Below the pieces are notes generated by a model, which was not told the origin of the DNA, did no database searches, and saw only the letters and a program-made list of their open reading frames with translations. This document shows positions 17,487 to 27,486 of a stretch of 64,000 nucleotides of DNA, piece by piece. The stretch is taken from positions 1-64,000 of the forward strand of contig NZ_SMMH01000006.1 of NCBI RefSeq assembly GCF_004634215.1, read 5' to 3'. The stretch is from Deinococcus fonticola. Its GTDB lineage: Bacteria; Deinococcota; Deinococci; Deinococcales; Deinococcaceae. A program made the position numbers and the translations under genes. The first letter of the stretch is position 1. Each line of letters starts with the position of its first letter.

Positions 17487-18518
17487 ATGCTGATCATGGA
17501 GGAAATGGAGGCGCGGGGGCACGAGAATCTGACTCTCCTGCACCACGCGCCGAGCGGCCTGAAGGCGGCGCTGGCGGTGCATTCGACGGTGCTGGGCCCG
17601 GCCATCGCGGGCGTGCGCCTGCGCGAACAGACCGAGGAACTGGCGGTGCGCAGCGCCCTGGCCCTTTCCGAGAGCCTGACGCTGAAGTCGGCGCTGGCCG
17701 GCCTGAACCTGGGCGGCGGCGCGTGCGTGCTGATGATGCCGGAAGCCGGGGTAGACGACCCGCACGCCCGCGAGGCGCTGTTCCGGGCGCTGGGGCGGCA
17801 GGTGGCCCCGCTGGCCTCGCGGGTGGTGCTGACCGAGGACCTGGGCGTGACCCCGGCCGACATCGAGTTCGTGGGGCAGGAAACCCCGGCCACGCTGGGA
17901 AAAAACACCGATACCGGCACCATCACGGCTTACGGCGTGTACCGGGGCATGAAAGCAGCGGCAAAGTACGTGCTGGGCACCGAGAGCATGCGCGGCGTGA
18001 AGGTCGTGATCATGGGTGTGGGCGTGGTGGGCCGGGCACTGGCCGGACACCTGCACCGCGAGGGCGCGAAACTGATCCTGTCGGATTTCCGGCTGGACAA
18101 AGCGCAGGCCCTGGCCCACGAACTGGAAGGGTCGAGCGTGGTGCCGTGCCAGGAGGCGCTCGACACGCCCTGCGACATCCTGGCTCCGTGCGGGTTCGGG
18201 CACAGCATTCACAGTGGGGACGTGCCCCGCCTGCAATGCCGCATGATCGCCGGGGGCGAGCACCACCCCCTGACGCTGCACGGTGAGGAAGCCGTGAAGG
18301 AAGCGGGCATCACCTATATTCCCGATTACGCCATCAACGCGGCGGGCCTGATCGCCTCGGCCACCGAGATCCCGGCGGATCAGGCCGCCGAGAAGGTGTA
18401 CCAGACCGTCGGACGCATCATGGCGTTCGCCGAGCAGTCCCACAAACCTCCGCACGTCGTCGCCCGTAAGATGGCCGCCCGCCGCATCGGGCTGATCGGC
18501 AGCCTGGGGCGGGCATGA
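17487..18518 (+). CDS. Leucine dehydrogenase-like protein lacking the catalytic lysine
   Basis: Over its whole length this 343-residue protein resembles leucine dehydrogenase (Glu/Leu/Phe/Val dehydrogenase family). It has LGPAIAGVRL, LTLKSALAGLNLGGG, TAYGVYRGMKAAAK, the NAD-binding GVGVVGRAL loop and PDYAINAAGLI. The substrate lysine equivalent to K68 is present (K67). The catalytic lysine that normally follows GLNLGGG (K80 in Bacillus enzymes) is alanine here (A79), and the usual GGTR near residue 42 is AGVR. Ordinary amino-acid dehydrogenation is therefore doubtful; it may bind NAD or an amino acid in another role. GGAGG precedes the ATG. It is followed by udk. Confidence 0.85.
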   Translation: MLIMEEMEARGHENLTLLHHAPSGLKAALAVHSTVLGPAIAGVRLREQTEELAVRSALALSESLTLKSALAGLNLGGGACVLMMPEAGVDDPHAREALFRALGRQVAPLASRVVLTEDLGVTPADIEFVGQETPATLGKNTDTGTITAYGVYRGMKAAAKYVLGTESMRGVKVVIMGVGVVGRALAGHLHREGAKLILSDFRLDKAQALAHELEGSSVVPCQEALDTPCDILAPCGFGHSIHSGDVPRLQCRMIAGGEHHPLTLHGEEAVKEAGITYIPDYAINAAGLIASATEIPADQAAEKVYQTVGRIMAFAEQSHKPPHVVARKMAARRIGLIGSLGRA

Positions 18519-18537
18519 AGAGGTCTGTCGTGCATAA

Positions 18538-19215
<678 letters not shown>

Positions 19216-19350
19216 ACGGGCTTCACCGTTGCAGCTCAGGCCGTCACCAGCCCTGTCCCGGCGGCCAAACCAGCAGGCGGTGAGGCCCTGGGGCGGCTGA
19301 GTACCTGACTGCTGTGGCGTTCCTTACTGTTCTTAAGTAATGGCTTTAGG

Positions 19351-21255
19351 ATGTGGGGCGTGACAAATGCCGACCCGTCCTCCCGACCTGCCCCGCCTCT
19401 GAACACCGCTGGGCCTCCGGTGTTTCCCGGCGTAACCGAAGCAAAAACCCATCATCCGTTGACCTTGCCGCTGCTGGGGCTGGTGCTGCTGTCGTTTCTT
19501 CCGGCGCTGATCCTGACCCTGCAGCGGGTGGCGTACGAACAGGCGCAGAAAACAACGGCGCTGGTCATGGATTACCCGGCCCTGGTCACGCAGGCCCGGC
19601 GCTACGGCCTGGAGCCGCAGGCGCTGCTGAACAGGTACCGGGCGCTGGGCGTCAATGGCGTGGCGCTGTACGAGGACACCATTGCCAGCCTGGAACAGCG
19701 CGGCGACCTCTACCTGAAAAACGGTGCCGACCTGGCCGCCGATTTCCCGCGTCAGAACGTCAAGACCAACGCGGTATACATGCGCACCAGCGATCCGGCG
19801 GTGGCACAGGCCCTGACGGGGCGCTACACCATCCCGACCAGGGAAGTCACGATTGGCGGAGAGAAGTGGACCGAGTGGCCCAGTGACCCGCGTTACCTGC
19901 CCGCCGGGCCGAACAAGGCGCTGGTGGGCGACCTGAAAAAGCAGGGCCTGGTACTGGTGTACCGCCCCTACAACGACGAGGCGGTGCCGGTCAACAAGGT
20001 GGGCAGCGACTGGCCGGACGTGCCTTACATCGCCTTTACCGGGGATGAAGTGATCGGGGCGCGCACCCCGGAACTGCTGGCGCAGGTGGATAAGGCCATG
20101 GGCCAGCGCAAGCCCGCAATCATCGAGGGGAACATCCAGAAGGGTCTGGAGGAGCTGGTGGTGAGCCACGGCGGGGTACGCCTCTTTGCGCTGTCGCCGA
20201 GCTGGCAGAACACCCTGAACCCGCTGGACGTGGCCAGCAAGTTCAACCTGGCGGCGCGTGAACGCGGTCAGCGGCTGCTGTACCTGCGGCCTTACCCGAC
20301 CATCAACGAGACCGAGGCCATGCTGACCCGCACGGCAGGCCTGCTGAAAAAATCCGGGGTGCAGGTCACGTCGCCCGTCGTGCAGGCCTACCGGCCCAGC
20401 GGGACGCTGCGCCTGCTGAGCGTGCTGGGGCCACTGGCCGCACTGCTGATGCTGGGCCTGAATTTCCCGCTGCGCCGCCTGGGCCTGATCGCCGCGGGCC
20501 TGACGCTGCTGCTGTGCTTTGGCCTGAACAGCTTTCATCCCTTCGAGGGCGGGGCGCTGGTGGCCGCCGTCACGTTTCCGGCGCTGGGGCTGGTGCTGCG
20601 GCGCAGCCGGGTCACCGACTGGTTCCTGGCCACCGGGCTAAGCCTGCTGGGCGTCGTATTCGTGTCGGCGCTGGGGGCCAGCACCTCCAGCACCCTGGGC
20701 CTGGAGCCGTTCCGGGGCGTGGGCCTGACACTGCTGCTGCCGCTGGCGCTGGTGGCCGCCAGTTTCCTGCCCCGGCAGGACATTCGTAAAACGCTGGGTG
20801 ACCTGTACGCCTCGCCCATTCGCCTGGGAGAAATTGCCGTGATGGGCCTGGGCCTGCTGCTCTTGATGACCGTGTTCGAGCGGCGCGGCAACGCCACCGG
20901 CGGCAGCGTCAGCGATTTCGAGGCCTCGCTGCGCCGGGAAGTGCAGGACAGCATCGTGCGCCCGCGCTTCAAGGAGGTGGGCGCGCATCCGCTGGCCATC
21001 CTGGGCCTGAGCCGCCGCCTGCCGGGGTACTTCAGCACCCTGATGCTGCTGGCGGGCGTGATGGGTCAGGCCAGCATCCTGAACACCTTCTCTCACTTTC
21101 ACACGCCGTTTCTGATCAGTGCGGCGCGCTGCTTTATCGGGCTGGGCCTGGGGCTGGTGCTGGGTCTGCTTCTGGTCAAGGCCGTCGAGGTCGGGATGAA
21201 GCTCTGGGTCAGTTACGGCCAGACCCCGGCCCGGGGCGCACAGGTGAACGCATGA
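19351..21255 (+). CDS. DUF5693 family membrane protein
   Basis: This 634-residue protein has one N-terminal membrane helix (about 32-50), an external domain of about 300 residues (ALVMDYPALVTQARRYGL, VNGVALYEDTIASL, LSPSWQNTLNPLDVA, YLRPYPTINETEAML) and seven or more C-terminal membrane helices (about 360-620). It overlaps csaB by four bases, so the two are translated together. The same pairing is known in other bacteria that pyruvylate secondary cell-wall polymers, so I infer a role in exporting or assembling that polymer. The molecular function is not established. Confidence 0.83.
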   Translation: MWGVTNADPSSRPAPPLNTAGPPVFPGVTEAKTHHPLTLPLLGLVLLSFLPALILTLQRVAYEQAQKTTALVMDYPALVTQARRYGLEPQALLNRYRALGVNGVALYEDTIASLEQRGDLYLKNGADLAADFPRQNVKTNAVYMRTSDPAVAQALTGRYTIPTREVTIGGEKWTEWPSDPRYLPAGPNKALVGDLKKQGLVLVYRPYNDEAVPVNKVGSDWPDVPYIAFTGDEVIGARTPELLAQVDKAMGQRKPAIIEGNIQKGLEELVVSHGGVRLFALSPSWQNTLNPLDVASKFNLAARERGQRLLYLRPYPTINETEAMLTRTAGLLKKSGVQVTSPVVQAYRPSGTLRLLSVLGPLAALLMLGLNFPLRRLGLIAAGLTLLLCFGLNSFHPFEGGALVAAVTFPALGLVLRRSRVTDWFLATGLSLLGVVFVSALGASTSSTLGLEPFRGVGLTLLLPLALVAASFLPRQDIRKTLGDLYASPIRLGEIAVMGLGLLLLMTVFERRGNATGGSVSDFEASLRREVQDSIVRPRFKEVGAHPLAILGLSRRLPGYFSTLMLLAGVMGQASILNTFSHFHTPFLISAARCFIGLGLGLVLGLLLVKAVEVGMKLWVSYGQTPARGAQVNA

Positions 21256-22220
21256 AAGTCGTCATCAGCGGCTATTACGGTTTCGGCAACACCGGGGACG
21301 AAGCCATTGCCCTGGCCATCACGCGCGAACTGAAAAAGCAGGGCCACACGCCCGTGCTGCTGTCGAACACCCCCGAGGAAAGCGCCGCGCAGTACGGGGT
21401 ATCGGCGGCCCCACGCATGAAGCCGGCCGAACTGCTGAAAGCCGTCGCGGGCGCGGACGTGCTGCTCTCGGGCGGCGGGGGGCTGCTCCAGGACAAAACC
21501 AGCAGCCGCACGCTGGCCTATTACCTGGGCATCATCCGCACTGCCAGGCTGCTGCGTAAACGCGTGATCATCTTCAACCAGAGCATCGGGCCACTGAGCC
21601 CCGCTGGCGAGAAAAAGGTAGCCGCCGCCTTGCAGGGCCTGAAAGTCATCGTGCGCGACCGGGGCAGCCTGGACACCCTGCGCCGCATGGGCGTGAAGGC
21701 CGACCTGGGCGGCGACCCGGCCCTGCTGCTGGAGCCTTCGCCGGAACTGGTACGCAACCCGCACGCGGTGGTCATCGCGCCGCGCGGCGACGTGACCGAG
21801 GCGCAGGAGCCGCTGCGGCAGATGGCGGCGCACCTGCGCGAGCATGGCCGGCACATCATTGCCCTGAGCCTGATGCCCGAACAGGACGACGCGGCGGCCC
21901 GCGCCCTGGACGCCGATCAGCTGGTCAGCACCCAGGATCCGCAGGCGGCGCTGGACATCATTGCCAGCAGCGGGTTCGTGGTGGGGGTGCGCCTGCATGC
22001 GGTGATTCTGGCGGCGGCGGCGGGGGTACCGTTCGCCGGAATCAGTTACGACCCCAAAGTCTGGGGCTTTTGCGAGGACGCCGGAGCGCCTGTTCACAAC
22101 ACCGCCCCGGATGTCCCCACGCTCACCCGGCAGGTCTACCAGCGCACCACGCCCGACTGGTCGGCCGTCGAGGACATGAAGTTCCGCGCCCTCCAGAGTT
22201 TTGCAAGTATCACCCGCTGA
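21252..22220 (+). CDS. csaB: Polysaccharide pyruvyl transferase CsaB
   Basis: CsaB transfers pyruvate from phosphoenolpyruvate to a secondary cell-wall polysaccharide, creating the ligand for SLH-domain S-layer proteins. This 322-residue copy shows the family N terminus (VISGYYGFGNTGDEAIA), LLSGGGGLLQD, FNQSIGPLS, the GGDPALLL block and the C-terminal VGVRLHAVILAAAAGVPF, which holds the phosphoenolpyruvate-binding RLH motif. It overlaps the DUF5693 gene by ATGA and is followed by a terminator. Deinococcus anchors its envelope through SLH proteins, so this gene fits the lineage. Confidence 0.93.
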   Translation: MKVVISGYYGFGNTGDEAIALAITRELKKQGHTPVLLSNTPEESAAQYGVSAAPRMKPAELLKAVAGADVLLSGGGGLLQDKTSSRTLAYYLGIIRTARLLRKRVIIFNQSIGPLSPAGEKKVAAALQGLKVIVRDRGSLDTLRRMGVKADLGGDPALLLEPSPELVRNPHAVVIAPRGDVTEAQEPLRQMAAHLREHGRHIIALSLMPEQDDAAARALDADQLVSTQDPQAALDIIASSGFVVGVRLHAVILAAAAGVPFAGISYDPKVWGFCEDAGAPVHNTAPDVPTLTRQVYQRTTPDWSAVEDMKFRALQSFASITR

Positions 22221-22247
22221 GCCGGCGGCAATGAGGAGTCGAGCAGG

Positions 22248-22279
22248 AGGAACAGCAATCAAGAGATGCTGTTCCTTTT
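22248..22279 (+). terminator. Terminator of the DUF5693-csaB operon
   Basis: A 10-bp stem AGGAACAGCA/TGCTGTTCCT (22248-22257 with 22267-22276) is followed by TTTT, 28 bp past the csaB stop. Confidence 0.85.
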
Positions 22280-22350
22280 CGTATAACCCCATCTGAGGCT
22301 TGCAAAAAAGACCGTTACAGACAGCAAAATTTGGCGGAGACGCATAGATT

Positions 22351-22416
22351 TGACTTTTCCTGAATAACGGGCTATCTTTTTATTATCACCGCCAGAGAAG
22401 GCGGGTTTTTTATTTT
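22351..22416 (+). other. Promoter-like sequence running directly into a terminator hairpin
   Basis: On the plus strand TTGACT, a 17-nt spacer and TATCTT are followed within a few bases by the hairpin ACCGCC-AGAGA(A)-GGCGGGT and a long T tract (hairpin about 22387-22404). The hairpin could end leftover plus-strand transcription, or, on the minus strand, mark the end of the TRIC gene that stops at 22410. A functional tiny transcript is possible but unproven. Confidence 0.3.
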
Positions 22417-23069
22417 GGCCGTTCCGAGGGCAGGCGGCGCACCGGCAAACGAACCCAGCCGCGCCGCGACATCCAGCGCAGCAGCACCACCACCAGCGCC
22501 CCGCCGAGTTGCGCCTGCCACAGCGGCACGCGCGAGTACAGCAGCAGGGTGACCCACGCACCCGCTGCTGCGGCCGTGGCGTACAGCTGCTCGCGGCGGT
22601 ACATGACTTCCGGCACCTCGTTGGCTATCAGGTCGCGCACGATGCCGCCGCCCACCCCACTGATCGTTCCGGCAAAAATGACGCCCAGCGGCCCCAGCCC
22701 GATCTTGATGGCCCCCAGCGCCCCGGAAGCCGCGAAGAGGGCCAGGCCCGCCGTGTCGAAAAAGCGCATGGTGCGCTCGAACCGTGCCAGCCGCTCGCCG
22801 AAGCCGAACCCCAGCAGCGACCCCGTCAGGGCTGCCCACAGGTAGGTTTCGTCGCGCAGAAAGAGGGGCGGGGTCTGCCCGGTCATGGCGTCCCGGATGG
22901 CCCCGCCCCCCACGGCGGTCACGCAGCCCAGCACCACCACGCCGAACAGGTCGAATTTCTTGCGCACGGCCAGCAGTGCCCCCGACATGGCAAAGGCCAG
23001 GATGCCCAGCAGGTCCACCCAGTGCAGGCCCGCCTGCCACGTCACGGGGGACAGTTCGACCAGTTCCAC
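22410..23069 (-). CDS. TRIC-type cation channel family membrane protein (UPF0126)
   Basis: This 219-residue protein consists of two homologous triple-helix repeats, each with a glycine-rich pore motif: [20 protein letters not shown] (about 47-66) and [17 protein letters not shown] (about 134-150). It has the usual N-terminal [19 protein letters not shown]. Bacterial TRIC homologues form homotrimeric monovalent cation channels. The Lys/Arg-rich C terminus is cytoplasmic by the positive-inside rule. It is a single gene, divergent from rpmF. Confidence 0.9.
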   Translation of the reverse strand: MELVELSPVTWQAGLHWVDLLGILAFAMSGALLAVRKKFDLFGVVVLGCVTAVGGGAIRDAMTGQTPPLFLRDETYLWAALTGSLLGFGFGERLARFERTMRFFDTAGLALFAASGALGAIKIGLGPLGVIFAGTISGVGGGIVRDLIANEVPEVMYRREQLYATAAAAGAWVTLLLYSRVPLWQAQLGGALVVVLLRWMSRRGWVRLPVRRLPSERPK

Positions 23070-23199
23070 CCCACTACTTTAAAGGGGTTGGGGGCGGCCG
23101 GTTGCGGAGCCGGTCCGGGGGCCACCCATCCACATCTCCACTGCCCCTTTCTCCCTGCGTTACACTCCTCTTTGACGGGCTTCACGCGGGCGGGTCTTG

Positions 23200-23208
23200 T
23201 GTTATACT
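23200..23208 (+). promoter_or_regulatory. Extended -10 promoter of rpmF
   Basis: TGTTATACT matches an extended -10 (TGN then TATAAT-like), about 100 bp before the rpmF start. No good -35 is present, as usual for extended -10 promoters. Confidence 0.5.
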
Positions 23209-23309
23209 TTCCGCTGTTGTCTCGCCGGAGTCCTCCCTGGGCCTGGTTGAGCAGTTGCCCCGGCAGCACCTTCAGGACAGCGCCGAGCGGCTCCACGAGG
23301 AGAAAAATC

Positions 23310-23492
<183 letters not shown>

Positions 23493-23511
23493 TCCCCTCC
23501 CCCGAGGCTTT

Positions 23512-23536
23512 TCCCCCGTTCACGCGGGGGATTTTT
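23512..23536 (+). terminator. Terminator of rpmF
   Basis: A 7-bp GC-rich stem TCCCCCG/CGGGGGA (23512-23518 with 23525-23531) is followed by TTTTT, 20 bp past the rpmF stop. Confidence 0.85.
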
Positions 23537-23609
23537 CTTTGCCGCGCGGCCGCCCTCCACCTTTTGGCTCTCGTGCCAGTGCGCGTGCTCGCGCTAAACT
23601 GCGCCGTAT

Positions 23610-24440
<831 letters not shown>

Positions 24441-24443
24441 AGA

Positions 24444-24483
24444 AAGGAGGCTCAGAACCGACTGCCCCGAGCCTCCTTATTCA
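24444..24483. terminator. Bidirectional terminator between uppS and the convergent secreted-protein gene
   Basis: A 10-bp stem AAGGAGGCTC/GAGCCTCCTT (24444-24453 with 24469-24478) with a 15-nt loop lies between two converging genes and can serve both. Confidence 0.75.
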
Positions 24484-24488
24484 TGGGT

Positions 24489-25580
24489 TCAGCGCGGCTG
24501 CATGCTCTGGCCCTGCTCGATGTTCATGGTCAGGTTCACCCGCACGTCCTCGATGTCCATGGTCATTTTCATGGACATGTTCGTTTTCTGGGACAGGGTG
24601 ACCGGCAAGCCGGCGGGCGTGTAGGCGCTGGTGCCGCCAGATTGAACCTTCAGCAGTTCGGCGCGGATGGTCATGGGCATGCGGGCGTCCTGACTGGTGA
24701 GGCTGAATTGCCAGGCGGCATACTGGCTGCTGGTGTCGAACACGTGCTGGCCGGCGGCATTCAGGCCCTGGTAGGTGGTGGTGGTCGTCACGGTCAGCGG
24801 ACTGGATTTGAAATTCTGAAACAGCTGCCCGGCTTCCTGACCGGCGAAGGCGCCCACCAGGCTTTTCATCAGGTCCTGCATGTCCAGCGACAGGGTGACG
24901 CTGTGGGGTTGTCCGACCTGCAGGGGCACGCTGTAGAGGGTTGCGCTGTTGCCGCTCAGGTCCTTCGAGAGTTGCTGCAATTTAGCTGGCGTCAGGGTTT
25001 TGAGCATGGCGTTCATCTGCGGCTGGTCACTGTCTATCTTCAGTCCAGTGAGCTGCCCGTCGGGGGCCACGCCCTGCGTGACGCGCAGGGTGAGGTTCTG
25101 GGCTTTGCTGAAGGAGGGGCTGCCGGGAATGGCGGGCAGGGCCTGCACGACACTGCTGACCAGCGTGGTGTTACCGGCGGCGTCGCGGCTGGCCACCTTG
25201 AAAAAGACCTTGCCGTTCACGGTGGTGGTGCCGGCGCTGTTCATGGCGCTGATCCCCTGCTGCAGGCTGCGCCTGACTTCCTCGAGCTGAACGGGCGTGA
25301 CCTGGCCGCCGGGGCGGGCGCTGACCTGCACGTTCGCCACCGTCAGGCGTGAGGTGGTCACGCTGCGCAGTTCCACGTTGGTGCCCACCGGCGCGCTGAG
25401 CTTCAGCCGTGCCGGGGCGGTTGAGGGCGCCACTGGGGCCGGGGAGACGGGCGGCTGCAAAACAGGTGATTGCGAAACAGACGGCTGGGTGATAGGCGCA
25501 GGGGTAGCGGGAATAGCATTGGTCCCCTGGGCGTGGGCCACAGGCAACAGCGTCAGGGACAGAAACAGAATCTTTTTCAT
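24489..25580 (-). CDS. Secreted protein of unknown function
   Basis: I do not recognise the family of this 363-residue protein. The ATG at 25580 gives a clean signal peptide (MKKILFLSLTLLPVAHA); an in-frame ATG 20 codons upstream would bury it. A low-complexity Pro/Ser/Gln segment (about 20-55) leads to a domain of about 300 residues rich in Thr, Val and Gln, with repeated strand patterns (SVTTSRLTVANVQVSA, TVNGKVFFKVASRD, SVTLSLDMQDLMKSL, TMDIEDVRVNLTMN). It is probably exported and folded as an elongated beta protein. Confidence 0.7.
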   Translation of the reverse strand: MKKILFLSLTLLPVAHAQGTNAIPATPAPITQPSVSQSPVLQPPVSPAPVAPSTAPARLKLSAPVGTNVELRSVTTSRLTVANVQVSARPGGQVTPVQLEEVRRSLQQGISAMNSAGTTTVNGKVFFKVASRDAAGNTTLVSSVVQALPAIPGSPSFSKAQNLTLRVTQGVAPDGQLTGLKIDSDQPQMNAMLKTLTPAKLQQLSKDLSGNSATLYSVPLQVGQPHSVTLSLDMQDLMKSLVGAFAGQEAGQLFQNFKSSPLTVTTTTTYQGLNAAGQHVFDTSSQYAAWQFSLTSQDARMPMTIRAELLKVQSGGTSAYTPAGLPVTLSQKTNMSMKMTMDIEDVRVNLTMNIEQGQSMQPR

Positions 25581-25649
25581 CACTTCACTGTACGCAGGCC
25601 GGCGGGCCAGGGTTCCCCAGTTTGCGCGTATCTGCGGCATATTAAGGTC

Positions 25650-27398
25650 ATGACTGAATCACGTTCCCTCCGGCCCGACGCGCGGCTCGTGCAACTCCAC
25701 GCCGAACGTGGTGACCCGCTGCGGCTGCTGGCGCAGGCCCTGGCGGCGCTGGAAGAGGCCGACTGGGGCCTGCTGTTTTCCGGCGAGGCGGCGCTGGCCC
25801 GGCAGCTGGTGTCCCTGCTGGGGCCGGGGACGCTGCGCGTGGACGGGCGCCTGAATCTCAGCCGCGGCGCCTTTGCCGAAGCGGGCCTGGCGGTGGCCGA
25901 CCTGCACGGCGACCTGGGCGGGGCGCGGGCCGTGTGGCTGTTCGAGCCGGATGCCCGCACGCTGGAACGCGCCGCGCGGGCAGGCGTCAAGGTGATCGTG
26001 GACGCCACGCTGGCCCCCGGCGGCGGCTGGCCGGAACGCGGGGCGGATTACGTGGTGTACCGCAACGCCGCGACGGTCAGCGGGCATACGGACGTGCAAC
26101 TGGCCGCGCTGTTTGGCCTGGGCCGCGCCCCGGAACCCGCCGCGCCGGCCCCGGACGCCCTGAGCGCGGCGCTGGCCCTGCGCGACGTGGCCACCCTGCC
26201 CCTGCGCCTGGCGCGCAGTGCCCGCACCGTCAGCAACGTCGCCGAGCGCCTGGGCGGAGCGGCCCGTGAAGCCGGCCCCACGGCCCTGCTGCTGATGCAC
26301 GACGCCGCGCCCGACACCCTGACCCCGCTGGGCGGCGTGCTGGCGGCGGCCAGGCACGTGCCGGACGGACTTCTGCTGACGCCGGGGCTTCAGGACACCG
26401 ACACGGTGCTGGCCCTGCTGCGCGGCCCACAGGAACAGGAACGCGAACCCCGTGAACTGGAACAACCGCAACGTCCCGCCGAGCGCCCGCAACAGGAACG
26501 CCGGGAGGACAGACGAGACGAGCGCCGCGAGGAAAAGCGGGAAATGCCGCGCCGTTTCGAGCGCCGCAGCCCACGGGACAGCAACCCGCGCGAAGGTGGC
26601 CAGCGGGAGGGCAGTCAACGGGACAGCAGCGCCCGGGATAACAGCCCACGGGAAGGCGGGCGCGACCAGAACCGGGGGGAGCGGCCCCAGGCCGACCGGC
26701 CCAGCATGCCCGACCGGCAAAACCGCCCAGACCGTGCCCAGCCGGACGAACTGCAACGCTTCACCTTCGAGGCCGCCCCGAACACCGACTTTGACGCCGA
26801 CCCGCGTCCCACCGATCCCCGGCCCCAGGAAACCCAGACCGGCAACGAGGAGGTGTGGGAGCCGGAAATCGTGTTCAGTGACCTGGAGCACAGCACTCCG
26901 CCCCTGACCCACACCGTCAGCAACGGCCCGGATGCGGCCGATCAGCGCAGTGGCGTCCCGGATGTCCTGGGGCCAGGGGCGGCGCGGCCCGCCGCCGACC
27001 TGGCGGACGCCGGAGACGCCGCGCCCACCGTGCAGCCCAGTGCCGCCACCGTGCAGGCCGCGCACATGGTGGAGGAACACACGCCCAATCCCGAGCCGGA
27101 TTTGCCCGCCGCACCCGCCGTCGGCCCGAATACCAGCACGGACACTCCCGCGAAGGAAGACCCCGCCGCGAACCTCACCGACGAACAGGCTGCCATCTAC
27201 GCCCGCCTGCGCGAGTGGCGCAATGCCGAAGCGAAACGCCAGGAAATCAGCCGCTTCATTATTGCCAGCAACGCCAGCCTGGCCGAAATTGCCCGCCGCG
27301 TTCCGTACACGCTGGACGACCTGGCCGCCGTGCGCGGCATGGGCAAAGCCCGACTGGAGAAGTACGGCGAGAAAATTCTGGCGGTCGTCCGCAACTAA
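25650..27398 (+). CDS. HRDC-domain protein with an inactive PLP-transferase-like N-terminal domain
   Basis: This 582-residue protein has three parts. Residues about 35-160 resemble part of a Cys/Met-metabolism PLP enzyme: VKVIVDATLAPGG keeps the PLP-ring aspartate (D118), and GADYVVYRNAATVSGHTDV matches the GADLVLHSATKYLNGHSD region, but the PLP lysine is missing (N-A-A-T instead of S-A-T-K). Residues about 250-500 are disordered and rich in Arg, Glu, Asp and Pro. The last 75 residues are an HRDC domain (LREWRNAEAKRQEISRFIIA to GMGKARLEKYGEKILAVV), which binds nucleic acid in RecQ helicases. A similar HRDC-cystathionine-lyase-like protein was noted in D. radiodurans, so a DNA-related role is plausible. 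Confidence 0.85.
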   Translation: MTESRSLRPDARLVQLHAERGDPLRLLAQALAALEEADWGLLFSGEAALARQLVSLLGPGTLRVDGRLNLSRGAFAEAGLAVADLHGDLGGARAVWLFEPDARTLERAARAGVKVIVDATLAPGGGWPERGADYVVYRNAATVSGHTDVQLAALFGLGRAPEPAAPAPDALSAALALRDVATLPLRLARSARTVSNVAERLGGAAREAGPTALLLMHDAAPDTLTPLGGVLAAARHVPDGLLLTPGLQDTDTVLALLRGPQEQEREPRELEQPQRPAERPQQERREDRRDERREEKREMPRRFERRSPRDSNPREGGQREGSQRDSSARDNSPREGGRDQNRGERPQADRPSMPDRQNRPDRAQPDELQRFTFEAAPNTDFDADPRPTDPRPQETQTGNEEVWEPEIVFSDLEHSTPPLTHTVSNGPDAADQRSGVPDVLGPGAARPAADLADAGDAAPTVQPSAATVQAAHMVEEHTPNPEPDLPAAPAVGPNTSTDTPAKEDPAANLTDEQAAIYARLREWRNAEAKRQEISRFIIASNASLAEIARRVPYTLDDLAAVRGMGKARLEKYGEKILAVVRN

Positions 27399-27416
27399 AG
27401 CCCACCTCAACTCAAA

Positions 27417-27452
27417 GAAGATGACTGCGAGAATCAGGTCGCAGTCATCTTC
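27417..27452 (+). terminator. Stem-loop after the HRDC gene, probable terminator
   Basis: A perfect 14-bp stem GAAGATGACTGCGA (27417-27430) with its complement (27439-27452) and an 8-nt loop lies 18 bp past the stop. There is no T tract, so termination would be weak; transcript protection is an alternative. Confidence 0.5.
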
Positions 27453-27486
27453 CTGTGTGGCCGACGGCCCCGCGTAGACTGCTGGC

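Noticed and set aside
22351..22404. Small RNA gene between csaB and the TRIC gene
   Set aside because: The promoter-like hexamers run straight into the hairpin, leaving a transcript of only about 30 nt. Chance or a plain terminator is more likely.
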